Positions 11,845-23,022 are shown, counted from the stretch's first letter. The stretch: 64,000 nucleotides of DNA from Brachionus manjavacas (GCA_019054805.1 JAHQIY010000037.1:342727-406726), one strand, 5' to 3'. A program made the numbers and translations. Notes: generated by a model not told the origin, from the letters alone.

Positions 11845-14800
11845 ATGGAAGAAGCTTTCAAAATAAATCAAAAATCTTCTAAAATACGCAATGATTCGGC
11901 AGTTCAAGGTACCAACGATTCATCTGTTTTAAGTAAAATTTCAACTGCGCAGCTTGGTTATTGTAAAGATGATTTCCTCAGTCATTTTGCTGGAAAGAAA
12001 GCTCGTCGATCGCCTCTTGTTAATCGGTAATTTTGACTTTTTACACTTAAAAAGATAATTAAATCATTTTTTTTTAATAGAGGATATTACATTCGCGCAA
12101 AAATGATAGATTATACGATCAAGAGTTTTTTGAATCAAGTTTCCACAAAAAAACAAATAGTCAATTTGGGAGCAGGATTCGATTCGACTTTTTTTCGTTT
12201 AAAGGATCAGTCTTTGCTTGAAAATGCATTTTTTATCGAGGTGAGTCAATTTAATTTATTAATTTTTCTAAATCAATTAATTTTCAGATAGATTTTCCTG
12301 ATGTCATTAACCGTAAAATCAGTTTAATCAAGAATAATCAAATTTTGTCAGAAATGTGCCAAGATTTAGTACAGGTAAAAGAAATAAATGGGAATAAGGG
12401 TAATTTTTTTTAGTGGTTAATGATTGAATTAAAAATTTCTAATTTTATTAAAGTTTATCAAAGTTTGAACTCAAACCTTTTGGTTATTGGAATTGATTTG
12501 CGTAATACTGAACTACTCGAAGCAATTTTGAAGTCATTTTCTTTTTTTGATGCAAACGCGCCCACTATTTTTTTATCCGAAGTAGTCATGACTTACATGT
12601 CTGTTAAAAGGTATTCTAATTCCCTTTACCTTAAAACAAATTGATGAATCTTAAAATGTTCTTCATTTTTTTGTTAAGCTGTAATGGGTTAATTAAATGG
12701 ATAAGCGAAACTTTTTCAAATTGCTTTCTAGCTGTATATGAGCAAATTAATCCGTTTGACCCCTTTGGACAGGTTATGTGCTCTCATTTTACTAAACTTG
12801 GATCACCTTTAAAATGCATTCTAAAATATCCATTTGAAAATGAGCAAAAAAACAGATATGAACAAGAGGTAATATTTGTTTTTAATTCAATTTAACTATA
12901 GAGAAAATCTAATTTTTATTTTTTTTATGTCAAATTTTATGTTAATGTTAATTTATATTAAATTTATTAACTAATTAAAATAGTTTCAAAATTAGTGAAT
13001 CAAATGATTAATTTATTTATTTAAAAAAAAAATTAGGAAAAGTTTTTCCAGTTCCGAGTGACGGCGTATACTTTTCTGCAATATAATCAAAATATGTATT
13101 AAATAAATGTGTACTATTTGAGTAGAAGATAATATTAACATTGTATTTGCTTTGTTAAATTAAATATCTGCTAAGAGTTGTTTTGAATTGATGTTTTCAT
13201 TAGTTCTCAAATGATTATTAAAGTTTGTGAAAAATGGTGCAAAATTTTGGTTACGGTATTTTAATAAGGTTCTTTGCTAATAACCTTTTAATAGAATGGA
13301 ATAAACTGATTCTGCAGAATATAACAAACTGTAGCAAGTTTGTTATAGGATGTAAATGGCGTGCAAACTTATGTATTCGTGCAAATTATTTAAATGAGGT
13401 TAAATAATTCTTTGCAAAGTTATTGTAAACTTAAGTCTCATGTGAAACAAACTTTTTACAGGTTGTATCATTTTGAAGAATCAGTTTATTTATTTCCGTT
13501 CAAAAGTAATTAGCAAAAAACCGAATTGAAATAATCGAATTGAAACGAACTTCACAACCCCAAAATTTTGTACTATTTTTCACTAATTTTGAAACTATTT
13601 AAATTAATTAATAATTGTAATCTTCACATTATTTAATCGCCTTTACTTTTGACTAGTTATTTAAAATTATAAGATATTACAGATCAAAGTTTACATTACG
13701 CTGGGGCTAGATAAAAAAATCTTAGTAATGAAACCAGTTTAAATTAATTGTCTAAATTAATATTATTAATAATGATTTTAAACAGGGAATTTCAAAAATT
13801 TCTTTTTTTTTAAGATTTTATATTAAAAAAAAAAATTTAAGGGTTTTACAGAAGTTTCAGTTATAAAAGCTTCGGACTTCTATCAATTCTTTATTTCCCC
13901 TGAAGAAAAAAAGCGTATTGATGATTTGGAACTATTCGATGAATACGAACCATGGCACTTAAAATGTTCTCATTACATTTTTGTTACTGCAGCAAAAGGA
14001 GATATTTGCTCTCAAATTGTCAAAAATGTTTACTCATTTTCAAATTTAGCTACTAATAGAGCATTGATAAAATATGATTCAAGTTATTGTAAATATAAAG
14101 CTTTTAATATTAAATTTGGAAGTCGGTTTGGACACAGTATTGGCGTTTTGAAATCAAAAATATTTGTTTTCGGGGGTTTTGGTGAGTTGGCAACGGATCC
14201 TTATTGCAAGCATTTGAGGCTAGCATCCGTAGAAGTTTTTGATCTAAAAAATAATTCACTTAAAATTCTTAAGTTGTCTGCAGATAAAATGCTTGACAGA
14301 ATTTTTCATAGCTGCAAAGCAAGTGGCGATAATAGTTTGGTAATGAGTTTTGGTAGAACTAATCCAAGTAAGATGTTTAATTCGATTACAAAAATAATTT
14401 ACGAGGAAAAAGATGAAAATATTGAAATAAGTGAGGCAGATATTGAATTTAAATGTACTGAACTAAACATTCCACGTTATAGACATTTAATGTGTCCAAT
14501 TTCAGACTCAGGTCTTTTTATTTATGGCGGAAAATACTACGATCAATCAACAAATACTTCGAAAATTTTAAATGATGCTTATATTTTTGATTATTCTCAA
14601 AATTTACAAATTATTCAAGTTGACTCAAACATTTTATCTGGCAGACACTCTGCTTGCATTAATCTATGGAAAAAATATCTAATTATCTCAGGAGGCTTAG
14701 ATGCTCAAGAAAATCCATTAAATGATATCATTTTATTTAACTGTGAAACTTTAGCTTTTACAAAGAAGGAAATTGAGCATGGATATGTTTTACCTAGATA

Positions 14801-15092
14801 TTCACATACTAGTCACGTAATTGAAGATACTCTTATATTGGTTGGTGGCGCAAATTTTGATGGAAATCCTCCAGGATTATGTTTTATAAATTTACAGACA
14901 TGGACTGCTATAGAATTCGATGTACCAAACGAAAACCGATTAATGCTCATTTGTCATCAGAGTCATATGATTGATCGCAATAATATTCTTTTAATTGGAG
15001 GTGGTGGTGTTTGCTTTACATTTGGAACACATCTTAATAAATACCCCTGTATTTTGGACATAACAAAATGCTGGTCGAGATTTTTTCAATAA
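11845..15092 (+). CDS. LCMT2: tRNA wybutosine-synthesizing protein 4 (LCMT2/TYW4)
   Basis: S-adenosylmethionine-dependent enzyme that finishes wybutosine at position 37 of tRNA-Phe. Exons: 11845-12026, 12081-12240, 12288-12374, 12414-12610, 12679-12868 and a long last exon 13842-15092 (TAA). The N-terminal leucine-carboxyl-methyltransferase domain shows DSAVQGTNDSSVLSK, RSPLVNRGYYIRA, the SAM-binding IVNLGAGFDSTFFRL, VIGIDLRN and IFLSEVVMTYM, all typical of this family. The C-terminal half, in the last exon, is a Kelch-type propeller with blades around KIFVFGGFGE, LFIYGGKYYD, LIISGGLDAQ and LILVGGANFDG. This methyltransferase-plus-Kelch fusion separates TYW4 from LCMT1. The start at MEEAFKINQ gives the usual short lead before the motif. 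Introns are 46-68 nt except the last (12869-13841, 973 nt), which is swollen by a foldback element. No frame breaks seen. Confidence 0.92.
12960..13620. repeat. Foldback (MITE-like) element in the last TYW4 intron
   Basis: A perfect 20-bp inverted pair lies at 12979-12998 and 13580-13599. A second imperfect inverted pair, 24 nt per arm, lies at 13227-13250 and 13560-13583. Further complementary pieces occur between about 13,262-13,315 and 13,479-13,520. The outer 20-mer plus nested palindrome, with no coding sequence, fits a non-autonomous foldback or MITE insertion. Exact ends and a target duplication could not be fixed because the flanks are low-complexity AT. Confidence 0.55.
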
Positions 15093-15346
15093 TGAAGCCT
15101 TAAATAATTGTTCAAGCATTTAAAAAAAAATCAAATAAAATGATAAATTTTTGTTATATTTTATTAATATTGAGGGATCCGGCTACTCAGAATGAATCAA
15201 TGTCTTTTTATAGCCAAGTAAAAAGACTAAAAATTTAAATTAGTTCAAAAAATTCAAAAAAAAATTCTAAATTAGAACCCCTGACAGCTATTGCACTAAA
15301 GATTAATTCAATGCATATTTTATTTTTTACATTATCGATTATATGT

Positions 15347-15583
15347 AGTGTTGGATGCGGTCAGATAAAACCGGTCCAGTAGGCGGACGGTTTTAAGCGG
15401 TCATTTGGCCGGTCAGCTTGGCGGTCTAATTTTTGGACCGCCAAAATAAACGGTCTAAAATATACGGGCGGTCAAATAACCGGCCAACTTTTTGGCGGGC
15501 GGTCATTTGGCCGGTCAGCTTGGCGGCCTAATGTTTAGAGCGCCAAAATAAACGGTCTAAAATAGACGGGAGGACAAAAAACC
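15347..15583. repeat. GC-rich 102-bp tandem repeat, cut by an LTR element
   Basis: A conspicuous GC-rich island in AT-rich DNA. A unit starting GCGGTCATTTGGCCGG occurs at 15397 and again at 15499, a period of 102 bp; the second copy is cut off at 15583 where the Gypsy LTR begins. The unit is rich in CCGGTC/GACCGG-like palindromes. The left edge, near TAGTGTTGGATGCGG, resembles ends of hAT-type MITEs, which is only a suggestion. The matching right end is not obvious beyond the LTR element at 23,387. Confidence 0.65.
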
Positions 15584-15947
15584 TGTTACGGTGTGAAAAT
15601 AACCGTTTCAATTATTTAAATTAACCTTATCAATTTTCTCAACTTATCTAGATTTTATCTTTATGTTTTTATGAATCATTTATCATATGTCATAAATCTT
15701 TATGACCGATTTAATTCACAACTTATCTTTATTTAGATTCTTTATGATTAATGACCTTTTTAAGATACAACTACTGAATATAAATAGAAGTTGTAATTCT
15801 TAAAGAGGGGAGCTTTTTAACTTGTATTTTTCCTATTTACTTTAAAATAATAATAAACGTTTAATCAACACGATTTTGTTCTTTGTCTTCATTCTATCTC
15901 CTCTGAAGTTAATCGAAGGTATTCAGGCCAAATTCCCTAGACTAACA
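15584..15947 (+). repeat. 5' LTR of the Gypsy/Env element
   Basis: 364-bp LTR with TG...CA ends. It contains a TATAAATA at 15779-15786, a plausible promoter, and AATAAA at 15852-15857, a plausible polyadenylation signal about 70 bp downstream. Confidence 0.95.
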
Positions 15948-15951
15948 TATA

Positions 15952-15962
15952 TGGTAGCAGCG
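15952..15962 (+). other. Primer binding site
   Basis: TGGTAGCAG lies four bases after the 5' LTR. It is complementary over nine bases to the CTGCTACCA end of animal initiator methionine tRNA, so reverse transcription is probably primed by that tRNA. The next two bases differ from the usual match. Confidence 0.7.
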
Positions 15963-16049
15963 ATAAAGACCGATATAAACAGATAGATAATAGACAAAAG
16001 CATTATTCCGCGCGATAATTTTATATTAGTACTAATTATTAATTGTGCA

Positions 16050-18515
16050 ATGAGTGAAATAGGCTCTATAATCGAGGATATCGATTCAAAAAAGTGGAAA
16101 AAAATAAAAAATAAATCCCTGGATAAGGTAGTGGCTGCTTACAGAGCTACTGTAGCAGAATTAAAGGATATTGCGGAAAGCAATGATGCCACTGATACAA
16201 GGAAATCAAAGTGCATAGAATGCATTAGTAATTTTGAAAGCAAAGTTAACAAAATAAAACAAATAAAACTGGACGCTGATGACGTAGATGAGCAGAAAGA
16301 TGATGTATCTTCAGAAATTGAGAGACTTCGTCTGACTAATGAAGAATTATTATTAAGAAATGAAAATCTAAAAGAGGATAATCTTGAGAAAGAAAAAATA
16401 ATATCAGAACTTAAGAAACAGTTAAATCAAAACGAGAGTCAATATTTTGACTTACAAGCTTCTGATAAGAAAAAAAATGTACAATTCAACGAGGATCTTC
16501 TTAACAACTCAACTGTCAGCAATAGCCAACAAGAAGAACAATTTCTAATAATGAATAAAGACTTTTACAAGCTAGATTATTCAACTATAAATAATCGCTC
16601 GCAAAATGATGTTTCAATAAAGTCGAAATCGAATAATTTAAACAAAATGTTATATAATATGGATCATAACGAAAAAACGCCTAAATCAATACTTATCAGT
16701 GATGATGATGCACAAAAAACACCAGAATCTTATTGTTATGAAAAAGATGTAATAAAAGATTGGAATCCAAAAATTCACCAAGCAAATTCGGTTATTCATG
16801 ATTACGATCGACAAAAAACACCTAAAATGTCTGACTATGTATCAAATGATTATAATAACATGATAAATAATAAACGAAATTCAATTAATCATCCGGTCGA
16901 GATGAGAGAACAAATGTTTCCTTTACCGAACGATCCAATCTATAAATTTTTGCTCAACCAAAATATGGAGAATAAACCAAAACATCTTCATGTAAGTACA
17001 CCAAAATTTTCTGGTAATAGTAAAGATGATATAGAAGATTGGCTTTTTATGATCAAGCAAGGTTTTATAGCAGCAAAAATTCCTGATGAAGATCGACTGA
17101 ATGCAGTCGTCAATTTTGTGGCTGAGTTACCATTGTTAATATTAAAAAGACATATTGAGTCAAAAAGTAACTGGTTCGAGTTTGAAAAAGAGCTCAAAGA
17201 TACCTTTAGAAACGTCGATAGAGAACATAAGATAAGAAGCGAACTCTCTAATTTAAAACATAAAGAATTAAATGTTGAACATTTTGTAAACAGATTTTTG
17301 ACTTTGACCAATAAGTTAGGCTTTATGGCTGAGGAAGAAAAAATGTTTTACTTTAGAGAAGGTTTAAAAGAAAATACAAAAAGAGAAATTATTTGTAGAA
17401 AAATCGTTAAGCTGTCGGAGGCTATCCCACTTGCGATTCAATTAGAATCAGCGGCTAGCTGCATATCTAAAGTTAACTTTGTTAAAACTAATGTAAAAAA
17501 GAAAAATAATAATTCATATAAAAGGGATACTTTCAAAGACTTACAAAAACAAAAAACTGTATCTAATAAATATTTAAATCAAAGAAACAATAAATCACAT
17601 GATATTACATGTCTTAGATGTAAAAAGAAAGGACATTATGCTAATAAGTGCAGGGTAATATTAAAAAAGATAAATTCTTTAGAAATTGTTACTGATTCGG
17701 AAGAAAAGATTTATATGGTTTCTTCTCTCTCGAAAAATATTAACTGTATACCATCAACTACAGGTTATGTAGGAGGTAAATTAATGAAAATAGGAATAGA
17801 TTGCGGGGCTACCCATTCTATTATGAACCATATGACAGCAGTTCAATATAATATAGATATTTTAGCATGTGAAAACAAAATAAAGACAGCAACAGGCAAA
17901 ATTACTCATGCTTCTGGCAAAACGAAACCAATTGAAATTAAGCTAGGTAACAATTTATGTTTAATCGAATTTATTGTTTTCGATCATGAAGACCATGATG
18001 TTTTGTTAGGTCTTGATTGGTTTCAAAAAACAAATTCAGGAATTTTTCCATCCCAAGGACTTATAAAATTTCCAGGTTCAGATTTTAAATTAGAAAGTAG
18101 CGAAAGTAATAAAGAAGAAAATATTTTTGATATTTTTCTATCTGATGTTAATCCAGAAACCTCAGATGATTATTTTTGGGAAGACAAATCATATAAGGTT
18201 AACCCTGTAAGTCCTTTATCATTCAATCAGCAAAAAGCTTTTGATAAAATATTAACCGAAGCAAAATGTTTATTTGCTAATTCTATAGAAGAATTAGGGA
18301 GCTGTGAGGTGTATAAGCACGCAATTAGGTTGATTGATGAAAATGTAGCTCCTATTTATAAACGACCATATAGAATGTCAGAAAGCGAACGCCAATTTTT
18401 AAAAACCGAAATCAGTAAGATGATAAAAGCAGGAATCATTCGAACATCTAAATCGGCTTGGTCTTCCCCTGTAATTGTTGTTCCAAAAAAGACGGAAATA
18501 AACGAATTTGTATAG
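16050..18515 (+). CDS. Gag, protease and start of RT of the Gypsy/Env element
   Basis: 821-codon frame beginning MSEIGSIIEDIDS. Residues about 90-135 are heptad-like and charged (coiled coil). A capsid-like helical region follows around residues 325-470, with MFYFREGLKENTKREI resembling retrotransposon capsids. A CCHC zinc knuckle, CLRCKKKGHYANKC, is near residue 525. The aspartic protease site is IGIDCGATHS near residue 582 (DCG in place of DSG/DTG), with a hydrophobic partner VLLGLDWF near 650. The RT fingers begin around residue 765. The frame ends at 18515 because of a one-base slip in the A6 run at 18485-18490, after which RT continues in another frame. A degenerate relative in this window crosses the same place in frame, so the break is secondary. 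Confidence 0.9.
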   Translation: MSEIGSIIEDIDSKKWKKIKNKSLDKVVAAYRATVAELKDIAESNDATDTRKSKCIECISNFESKVNKIKQIKLDADDVDEQKDDVSSEIERLRLTNEELLLRNENLKEDNLEKEKIISELKKQLNQNESQYFDLQASDKKKNVQFNEDLLNNSTVSNSQQEEQFLIMNKDFYKLDYSTINNRSQNDVSIKSKSNNLNKMLYNMDHNEKTPKSILISDDDAQKTPESYCYEKDVIKDWNPKIHQANSVIHDYDRQKTPKMSDYVSNDYNNMINNKRNSINHPVEMREQMFPLPNDPIYKFLLNQNMENKPKHLHVSTPKFSGNSKDDIEDWLFMIKQGFIAAKIPDEDRLNAVVNFVAELPLLILKRHIESKSNWFEFEKELKDTFRNVDREHKIRSELSNLKHKELNVEHFVNRFLTLTNKLGFMAEEEKMFYFREGLKENTKREIICRKIVKLSEAIPLAIQLESAASCISKVNFVKTNVKKKNNNSYKRDTFKDLQKQKTVSNKYLNQRNNKSHDITCLRCKKKGHYANKCRVILKKINSLEIVTDSEEKIYMVSSLSKNINCIPSTTGYVGGKLMKIGIDCGATHSIMNHMTAVQYNIDILACENKIKTATGKITHASGKTKPIEIKLGNNLCLIEFIVFDHEDHDVLLGLDWFQKTNSGIFPSQGLIKFPGSDFKLESSESNKEENIFDIFLSDVNPETSDDYFWEDKSYKVNPVSPLSFNQQKAFDKILTEAKCLFANSIEELGSCEVYKHAIRLIDENVAPIYKRPYRMSESERQFLKTEISKMIKAGIIRTSKSAWSSPVIVVPKKTEINEFV

Positions 18516-21500
18516 ATTATAGAAAGTTAAACGAAAATACTTTAACAGAAAGATGGCCACTTCCAAATATTACAGATGTAATTGATAGAATGAGGGACTC
18601 GAATTGGTTCACTGCACTTGATTTAAAGTCAGGCTACTGGCAAGTAAAAATGGATGAAAGTTCAATTCATAAAACTGCTTTTTCCACTCCAGATGGTCAT
18701 TTTGAATTTTTAAGACTACCTTTTGGCTTAAAGAATGCGCCAACAGACTTCTGTAGGATTATGCAGATGACCCTAAGTGACCTTCCTTTCGTTGAAGTTT
18801 ATATGGATGATATCACTATACATTCAAAAACCTTTCACGAACACATCTCTCACATAAGACAAGTTTTTAAAAAATTAAAGGAAGCAAATTTAAAAATAAA
18901 CCCAACTAAATGTAGCTGGTTTGCAAATGAAATTAAAGTGCTTGGTCACATTGTGTCTCATAATCAAGTTAAAATGGATCCTGAAAAAATCAAAGCAATT
19001 GTTGAAAGAGCTCGACCAAAAAATTTAAAGGAACTACAAAGTTTTCTTGGACTACCTAACTTTTATCGACGCTTTATTAAGGATTATTCAAAAATTGCTC
19101 ATCCACTTTTTGCTTTGTGTGCGAAAGATTCAGTATTTGAATGGAGTAGTGAATGTGAAGAAGCTTTTAACATGCTTAAGAAAAAATGTTCCTCATATCC
19201 AATATTAAGAATACCAAATCCTAATTCCAATTACAGACTCTATGTCGATGCTTCTGGGTACGCACTTGGAGCAATATTAACTCAAAAAGATGAAAACGGA
19301 GAGGAATTCATGGTTGCTTGTGCTTCACGAACACTCTCAAAAACAGAAATAAAATATGGTATTTCAGAAAAAGAATGCTTAGCTGTTATCTATGGTATAA
19401 CACAATTCAGAAAGTACCTGTATGGAATAAAATTTACAGTTATAACAGACCATTCTGCGCTTGTATGGCTTAAGAACATTAAAAAAATGACAGGAAAATT
19501 AACCCGATGGTCAATATTTCTTCAGGAGTACGACTTTGACGTTGTTTATAGAAAAGGCTCTGAACATGGAAATGTGGATGCAATCAGTAGACCTGTAATT
19601 GACTTTGTAATTTGTATGACAACAACACAAGTTTTAAATGATAAAATTAAATTAGACGTGTGGGAAAATCCCAACTTAATCCACTTCATCCAATTTGGAA
19701 AGCTTGTACCAGGTATTTCAAAAAAATTAACAACAAATATTCAAAATTTGGCAAAAAATTATCGTTTTGAAAACAATAAACTTTTTATCCATAAAACTGG
19801 AAAATATTTAGAAGTACCAAAGCCAGAATTGCGGGCAGAAATTATTGAAAAGGCACACAATTTTGGACACTTTCAAACTGAATCCACATATCAGAGACTG
19901 AAAGACACATTTTATTGGAAAAATATATTTGATGATATAAAAAAATTTGTAAAAAAGTGCACTGTTTGCAATCGAAATAACAAAGAAATTGTAAAATACC
20001 ATCCTGCACAAACAAGTAGCATTAGCAAGATTTTTAAACGTGTTATGATAGACCTTATTCTTGGTCTTCCTGAAACTGATGAAGGATTCAATGGTATATT
20101 AGTAATAATTGAATTTGTAACAAGATTTTCGTTTGCTAAACCAATACGATCAAAATCGGCTAATGAAGTAGCTTCTATATTAACTGAATATATTAGTATG
20201 TTTGGTCCATTTGAGGAACTTTTATCCGACCAAGGAAGGGAATTTTGTAACAATGTATTAGAAAGTTTAAAAACAAATTTAGGTTTTAAACATATCACAA
20301 CCTCAGCTTATAATCCAAGAACTAATGGGATAACAGAAAGATTTAATCAGACTTTAGCAAATTGTTTAAGAAAACATGCTGAAGCCAATATCAATAACTG
20401 GCATAAGTTCCTACCGTTTGTTTTAATCGCATACCAATCGAAAGTTCATTCGGCTACGGGTCACACACCTTTTGAACTAATGTTCGGAAGGAACATGATC
20501 CCATTTAATGATTATTCAACTGAAAAAGAAGATTCAAATGCTATCTTGGAAAGAAGTAAAGAAATTAAACAACTATTTGAAAGTACACGTCCGTTAGCGC
20601 TAAAAAATTTAAAAGCATTTCAAGAACGTCAAATTAAAACACAAAATAAATCTACTAATATTGTTGAGAAACGAATTGACATTGGAAAAACTGTATTCTT
20701 AAAATGCGAAGGACTTCTTAATAAATTAGAACCAAGGTTCAAGGGACCATATAAAGTATCAGGTCACACCAAACGTGGTAATTATATTATTAAGAATGCT
20801 CTTAACGAAACTTTAAAGGACTCTTATCCGAGACATAAAATTAAATTGGTGGAAGACGATTCGTCTCTTCCAGTAGAGAGTGCCGAAATTGAAAGAATTC
20901 AAAAGCATAAAATAATCGATAACGATATTCTTTATCTTGTAAAATGGAAAAATCTTCCATTATCGGAATCATCTTGGATTCCCGAAAAGTATTTTAACAA
21001 CCTTAAACTAATAAACGATTATAAATCAGGATTACAATTCGCTAAATCTCAACGTCCAAAGCGAAAATGTACATTAAACAAAGCATTTTTTGTAAGTTTT
21101 TTATTTTTGTTTAGCATTATTCCTTCAATATTCACTGAAAATGTAAATAAAATAAAAGGGATAAATGTAAACGGTAGTTTTATGTTATGTTCGCATTCTT
21201 ATCATAGAAAGATTGTTGATCTAAATTCACTATGTAAAACTAAACCCAAAAATACTAATCACATATTGAATAAGTATTTTGAATTGAAATCTAACCAAAA
21301 TGTTGTCAGTTCGAAAATAAAACTAAATGTTTTAGGAAAATTGGAACACCAAGTTTATGGAAATGGATATCATTGCTTAATGAAAAAACATATTTTAGTT
21401 ACATCAATGTCGTTTTGGGGTGAAAAATTTGAATCACTCAGAACAGAACCTGTGAAACTAACTAACGATGAATGCAAAATAATGATTATTACTAGAAAAT

Positions 21501-22957
21501 GCAGAGAATCGCCTATGAATTGTGATGCTGAATATTGTACTTATTCTGCTAATCCAAAAGCAATATTTTCATGGTTAAATGAAAGAAAAAGCGAAACATT
21601 TTCTTGTTCTTTCTCACCAAAATTAATAACAGCTAAAAATCAATTTGATCATTTATTCGGTTTAAAATGTCAAGCGAAAGATCTTTTTTGTTATCTTCAT
21701 GATTCCATTATAATATGGGATAAAACTGTTTATCACGAATGCCCACTATACAAAATCACGTTGGAAGATTTCAAATTTGAAAGAGATAGCGATATTTTAA
21801 TAAGTGAATCACATTTAGCAGTTCAAGCTTCCGGAATTCAATTAATTTGTAATATCTCAGTCTTAACAACAGTTGAAGGAATTTATCTGAGTAGAAAAAT
21901 TAACCAAGATATAAATAACAAAGTACCTCAGAGTTCAACTGTAGAAGAAATGAAAGAATTGTTACTTGCTGACAATGACTATAGAGTTTTCGAAGATATA
22001 AAACAAAAAAATGAAATTCTTTTTAACGAATGTTTAAATTTTAAATCGACGCTTAACCTTTTTTCAAAAAATGAAGACAAATATCTTACACATTTTCTTA
22101 AAGATGGAAGTTCAATTACCTTCTACACTACTATGGGTACAATTTATAAAGCGGACTGTTTGTCTGTAAGCGAAATAGAAATTTTGACGGATACACGCAA
22201 TGGAAATACTTCGCAGTGCTTTACAGATCAACCTATAATTTTTAATATAAAAAATTCGTCAAAAACAGGATTTTTAACTTATAACAATATTATTAGGCAA
22301 GTATCTAATCTTGTACATTGTAATAGAGTCATACAATATATACAATTGGTAAACCAAAACTACACTATTGTTAGAAAAAATTTTCAATCTAGTGTTGTAC
22401 CTAATTCAAAAATTCAATTTTTTAATTTTGATTACTTGGAAAATAAGATAAAAGAATTAAACGTTCATCATAATCCACTATTGCTTGATGGAATAGATCT
22501 TCTATCAACGTTTCAAGAAATAGTAAATCATGAAATGTCGGCTGGTACTTGGTATTCACATTCGTCAGACACTTCTAATATCAAAGCGAACGTCATCGAA
22601 ACAAAATTGGAAATAAAGAATAATTTAAATATGATTTTTACGAAAACATTTGGAATTATTGCGTTAATCTGTACTAGTATTCTCATATTACTTCTTTTAT
22701 ACCTAGGATGCAATTTCTGTGTCAAATGTTTCCCATACTGGACATTAAATTCAGAGAAAAACAAATTTTCTAACAATTTAGAAAAACAGCGAAAATCTGA
22801 ATTTACAGAAAATCAAAAGAATGGTGCAAATGAACAAATAGAAATGATTACAATTTCAAAAGAAAAAATAAATGTTGAGCCCAATATTCAAAATCAAGAA
22901 ATTAGCGAAGAAAGTTTGGACTCAATCACAAATAAACTAATTTTTTCAACAAATTAA
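18491..22957 (+). CDS. RT, RNase H, integrase, chromodomain and Env in one frame
   Basis: Continuous frame after the slip at 18485-18490. In order: RT with LDLKSGYWQ, LPFGLKNAP and the active site VYMDD (near 18,800); RNase H with LYVDASGYALGA and TDHSALVWL; integrase zinc motif (HNFGHF ... CTVC); integrase core with catalytic residues in MIDLIL, LSDQGREF and GITERFNQ; then a chromodomain (about 20,885-21,030) with LVKWKNLPLSESSWIP. Without a stop the frame runs into an Env-like protein: a hydrophobic leader near 21,085-21,135, a Cys-rich ectodomain, a transmembrane helix near 22,640-22,710 and a cytoplasmic tail. A basic stretch, RPKRK, sits at the pol-Env join. How Env is expressed (splicing or proteolysis) is unknown. 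Its family was not identified. Confidence 0.9.
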   Translation, partial: DGNKRICIDYRKLNENTLTERWPLPNITDVIDRMRDSNWFTALDLKSGYWQVKMDESSIHKTAFSTPDGHFEFLRLPFGLKNAPTDFCRIMQMTLSDLPFVEVYMDDITIHSKTFHEHISHIRQVFKKLKEANLKINPTKCSWFANEIKVLGHIVSHNQVKMDPEKIKAIVERARPKNLKELQSFLGLPNFYRRFIKDYSKIAHPLFALCAKDSVFEWSSECEEAFNMLKKKCSSYPILRIPNPNSNYRLYVDASGYALGAILTQKDENGEEFMVACASRTLSKTEIKYGISEKECLAVIYGITQFRKYLYGIKFTVITDHSALVWLKNIKKMTGKLTRWSIFLQEYDFDVVYRKGSEHGNVDAISRPVIDFVICMTTTQVLNDKIKLDVWENPNLIHFIQFGKLVPGISKKLTTNIQNLAKNYRFENNKLFIHKTGKYLEVPKPELRAEIIEKAHNFGHFQTESTYQRLKDTFYWKNIFDDIKKFVKKCTVCNRNNKEIVKYHPAQTSSISKIFKRVMIDLILGLPETDEGFNGILVIIEFVTRFSFAKPIRSKSANEVASILTEYISMFGPFEELLSDQGREFCNNVLESLKTNLGFKHITTSAYNPRTNGITERFNQTLANCLRKHAEANINNWHKFLPFVLIAYQSKVHSATGHTPFELMFGRNMIPFNDYSTEKEDSNAILERSKEIKQLFESTRPLALKNLKAFQERQIKTQNKSTNIVEKRIDIGKTVFLKCEGLLNKLEPRFKGPYKVSGHTKRGNYIIKNALNETLKDSYPRHKIKLVEDDSSLPVESAEIERIQKHKIIDNDILYLVKWKNLPLSESSWIPEKYFNNLKLINDYKSGLQFAKSQRPKRKCTLNKAFFVSFLFLFSIIPSIFTENVNKIKGINVNGSFMLCSHSYHRKIVDLNSLCKTKPKNTNHILNKYFELKSNQNVVSSKIKLNVLGKLEHQVYGNGYHCLMKKHILVTSMSFWGEKFESLRTEPVKLTNDECKIMIITRKCRESPMNCDAEYCTYSANPKAIFSWLNERKSETFSCSFSPKLITAKNQFDHLFGLKCQAKDLFCYLHDSIIIWDKTVYHECPLYKITLEDFKFERDSDILISESHLAVQASGIQLICNISVLTTVEGIYLSRKINQDINNKVPQSSTVEEMKELLLADNDYRVFEDIKQKNEILFNECLNFKSTLNLFSKNEDKYLTHFLKDGSSITFYTTMGTIYKADCLSVSEIEILTDTRNGNTSQCFTDQPIIFNIKNSSKTGFLTYNNIIRQVSNLVHCNRVIQYIQLVNQNYTIVRKNFQSSVVPNSKIQFFNFDYLENKIKELNVHHNPLLLDGIDLLSTFQEIVNHEMSAGTWYSHSSDTSNIKANVIETKLEIKNNLNMIFTKTFGIIALICTSILILLLLYLGCNFCVKCFPYWTLNSEKNKFSNNLEKQRKSEFTENQKNGANEQIEMITISKEKINVEPNIQNQEISEESLDSITNKLIFSTN

Positions 22958-23010
22958 TGCTATAAATAATCTACCCTTGTTTAGTCCATTCGAGGACGAA
23001 TGATTATTTT

Positions 23011-23022
23011 CAAAGGGGGTAA
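23011..23022 (+). other. Polypurine tract
   Basis: CAAAGGGGGTAA directly abuts the 3' LTR, the expected place for the plus-strand primer of an LTR retrotransposon. Confidence 0.8.

Noticed and set aside
16988..17311. Minus-strand open frame inside gag of the Gypsy element
   Set aside because: It mirrors the capsid coding region and shows no independent motif.
18485..18491. Programmed -1 frameshift in the Gypsy RT
   Set aside because: The heptamer fits, but it lies inside a catalytic domain and the relative at 40.9 kb is in frame without it; a one-base deletion or read error is simpler.
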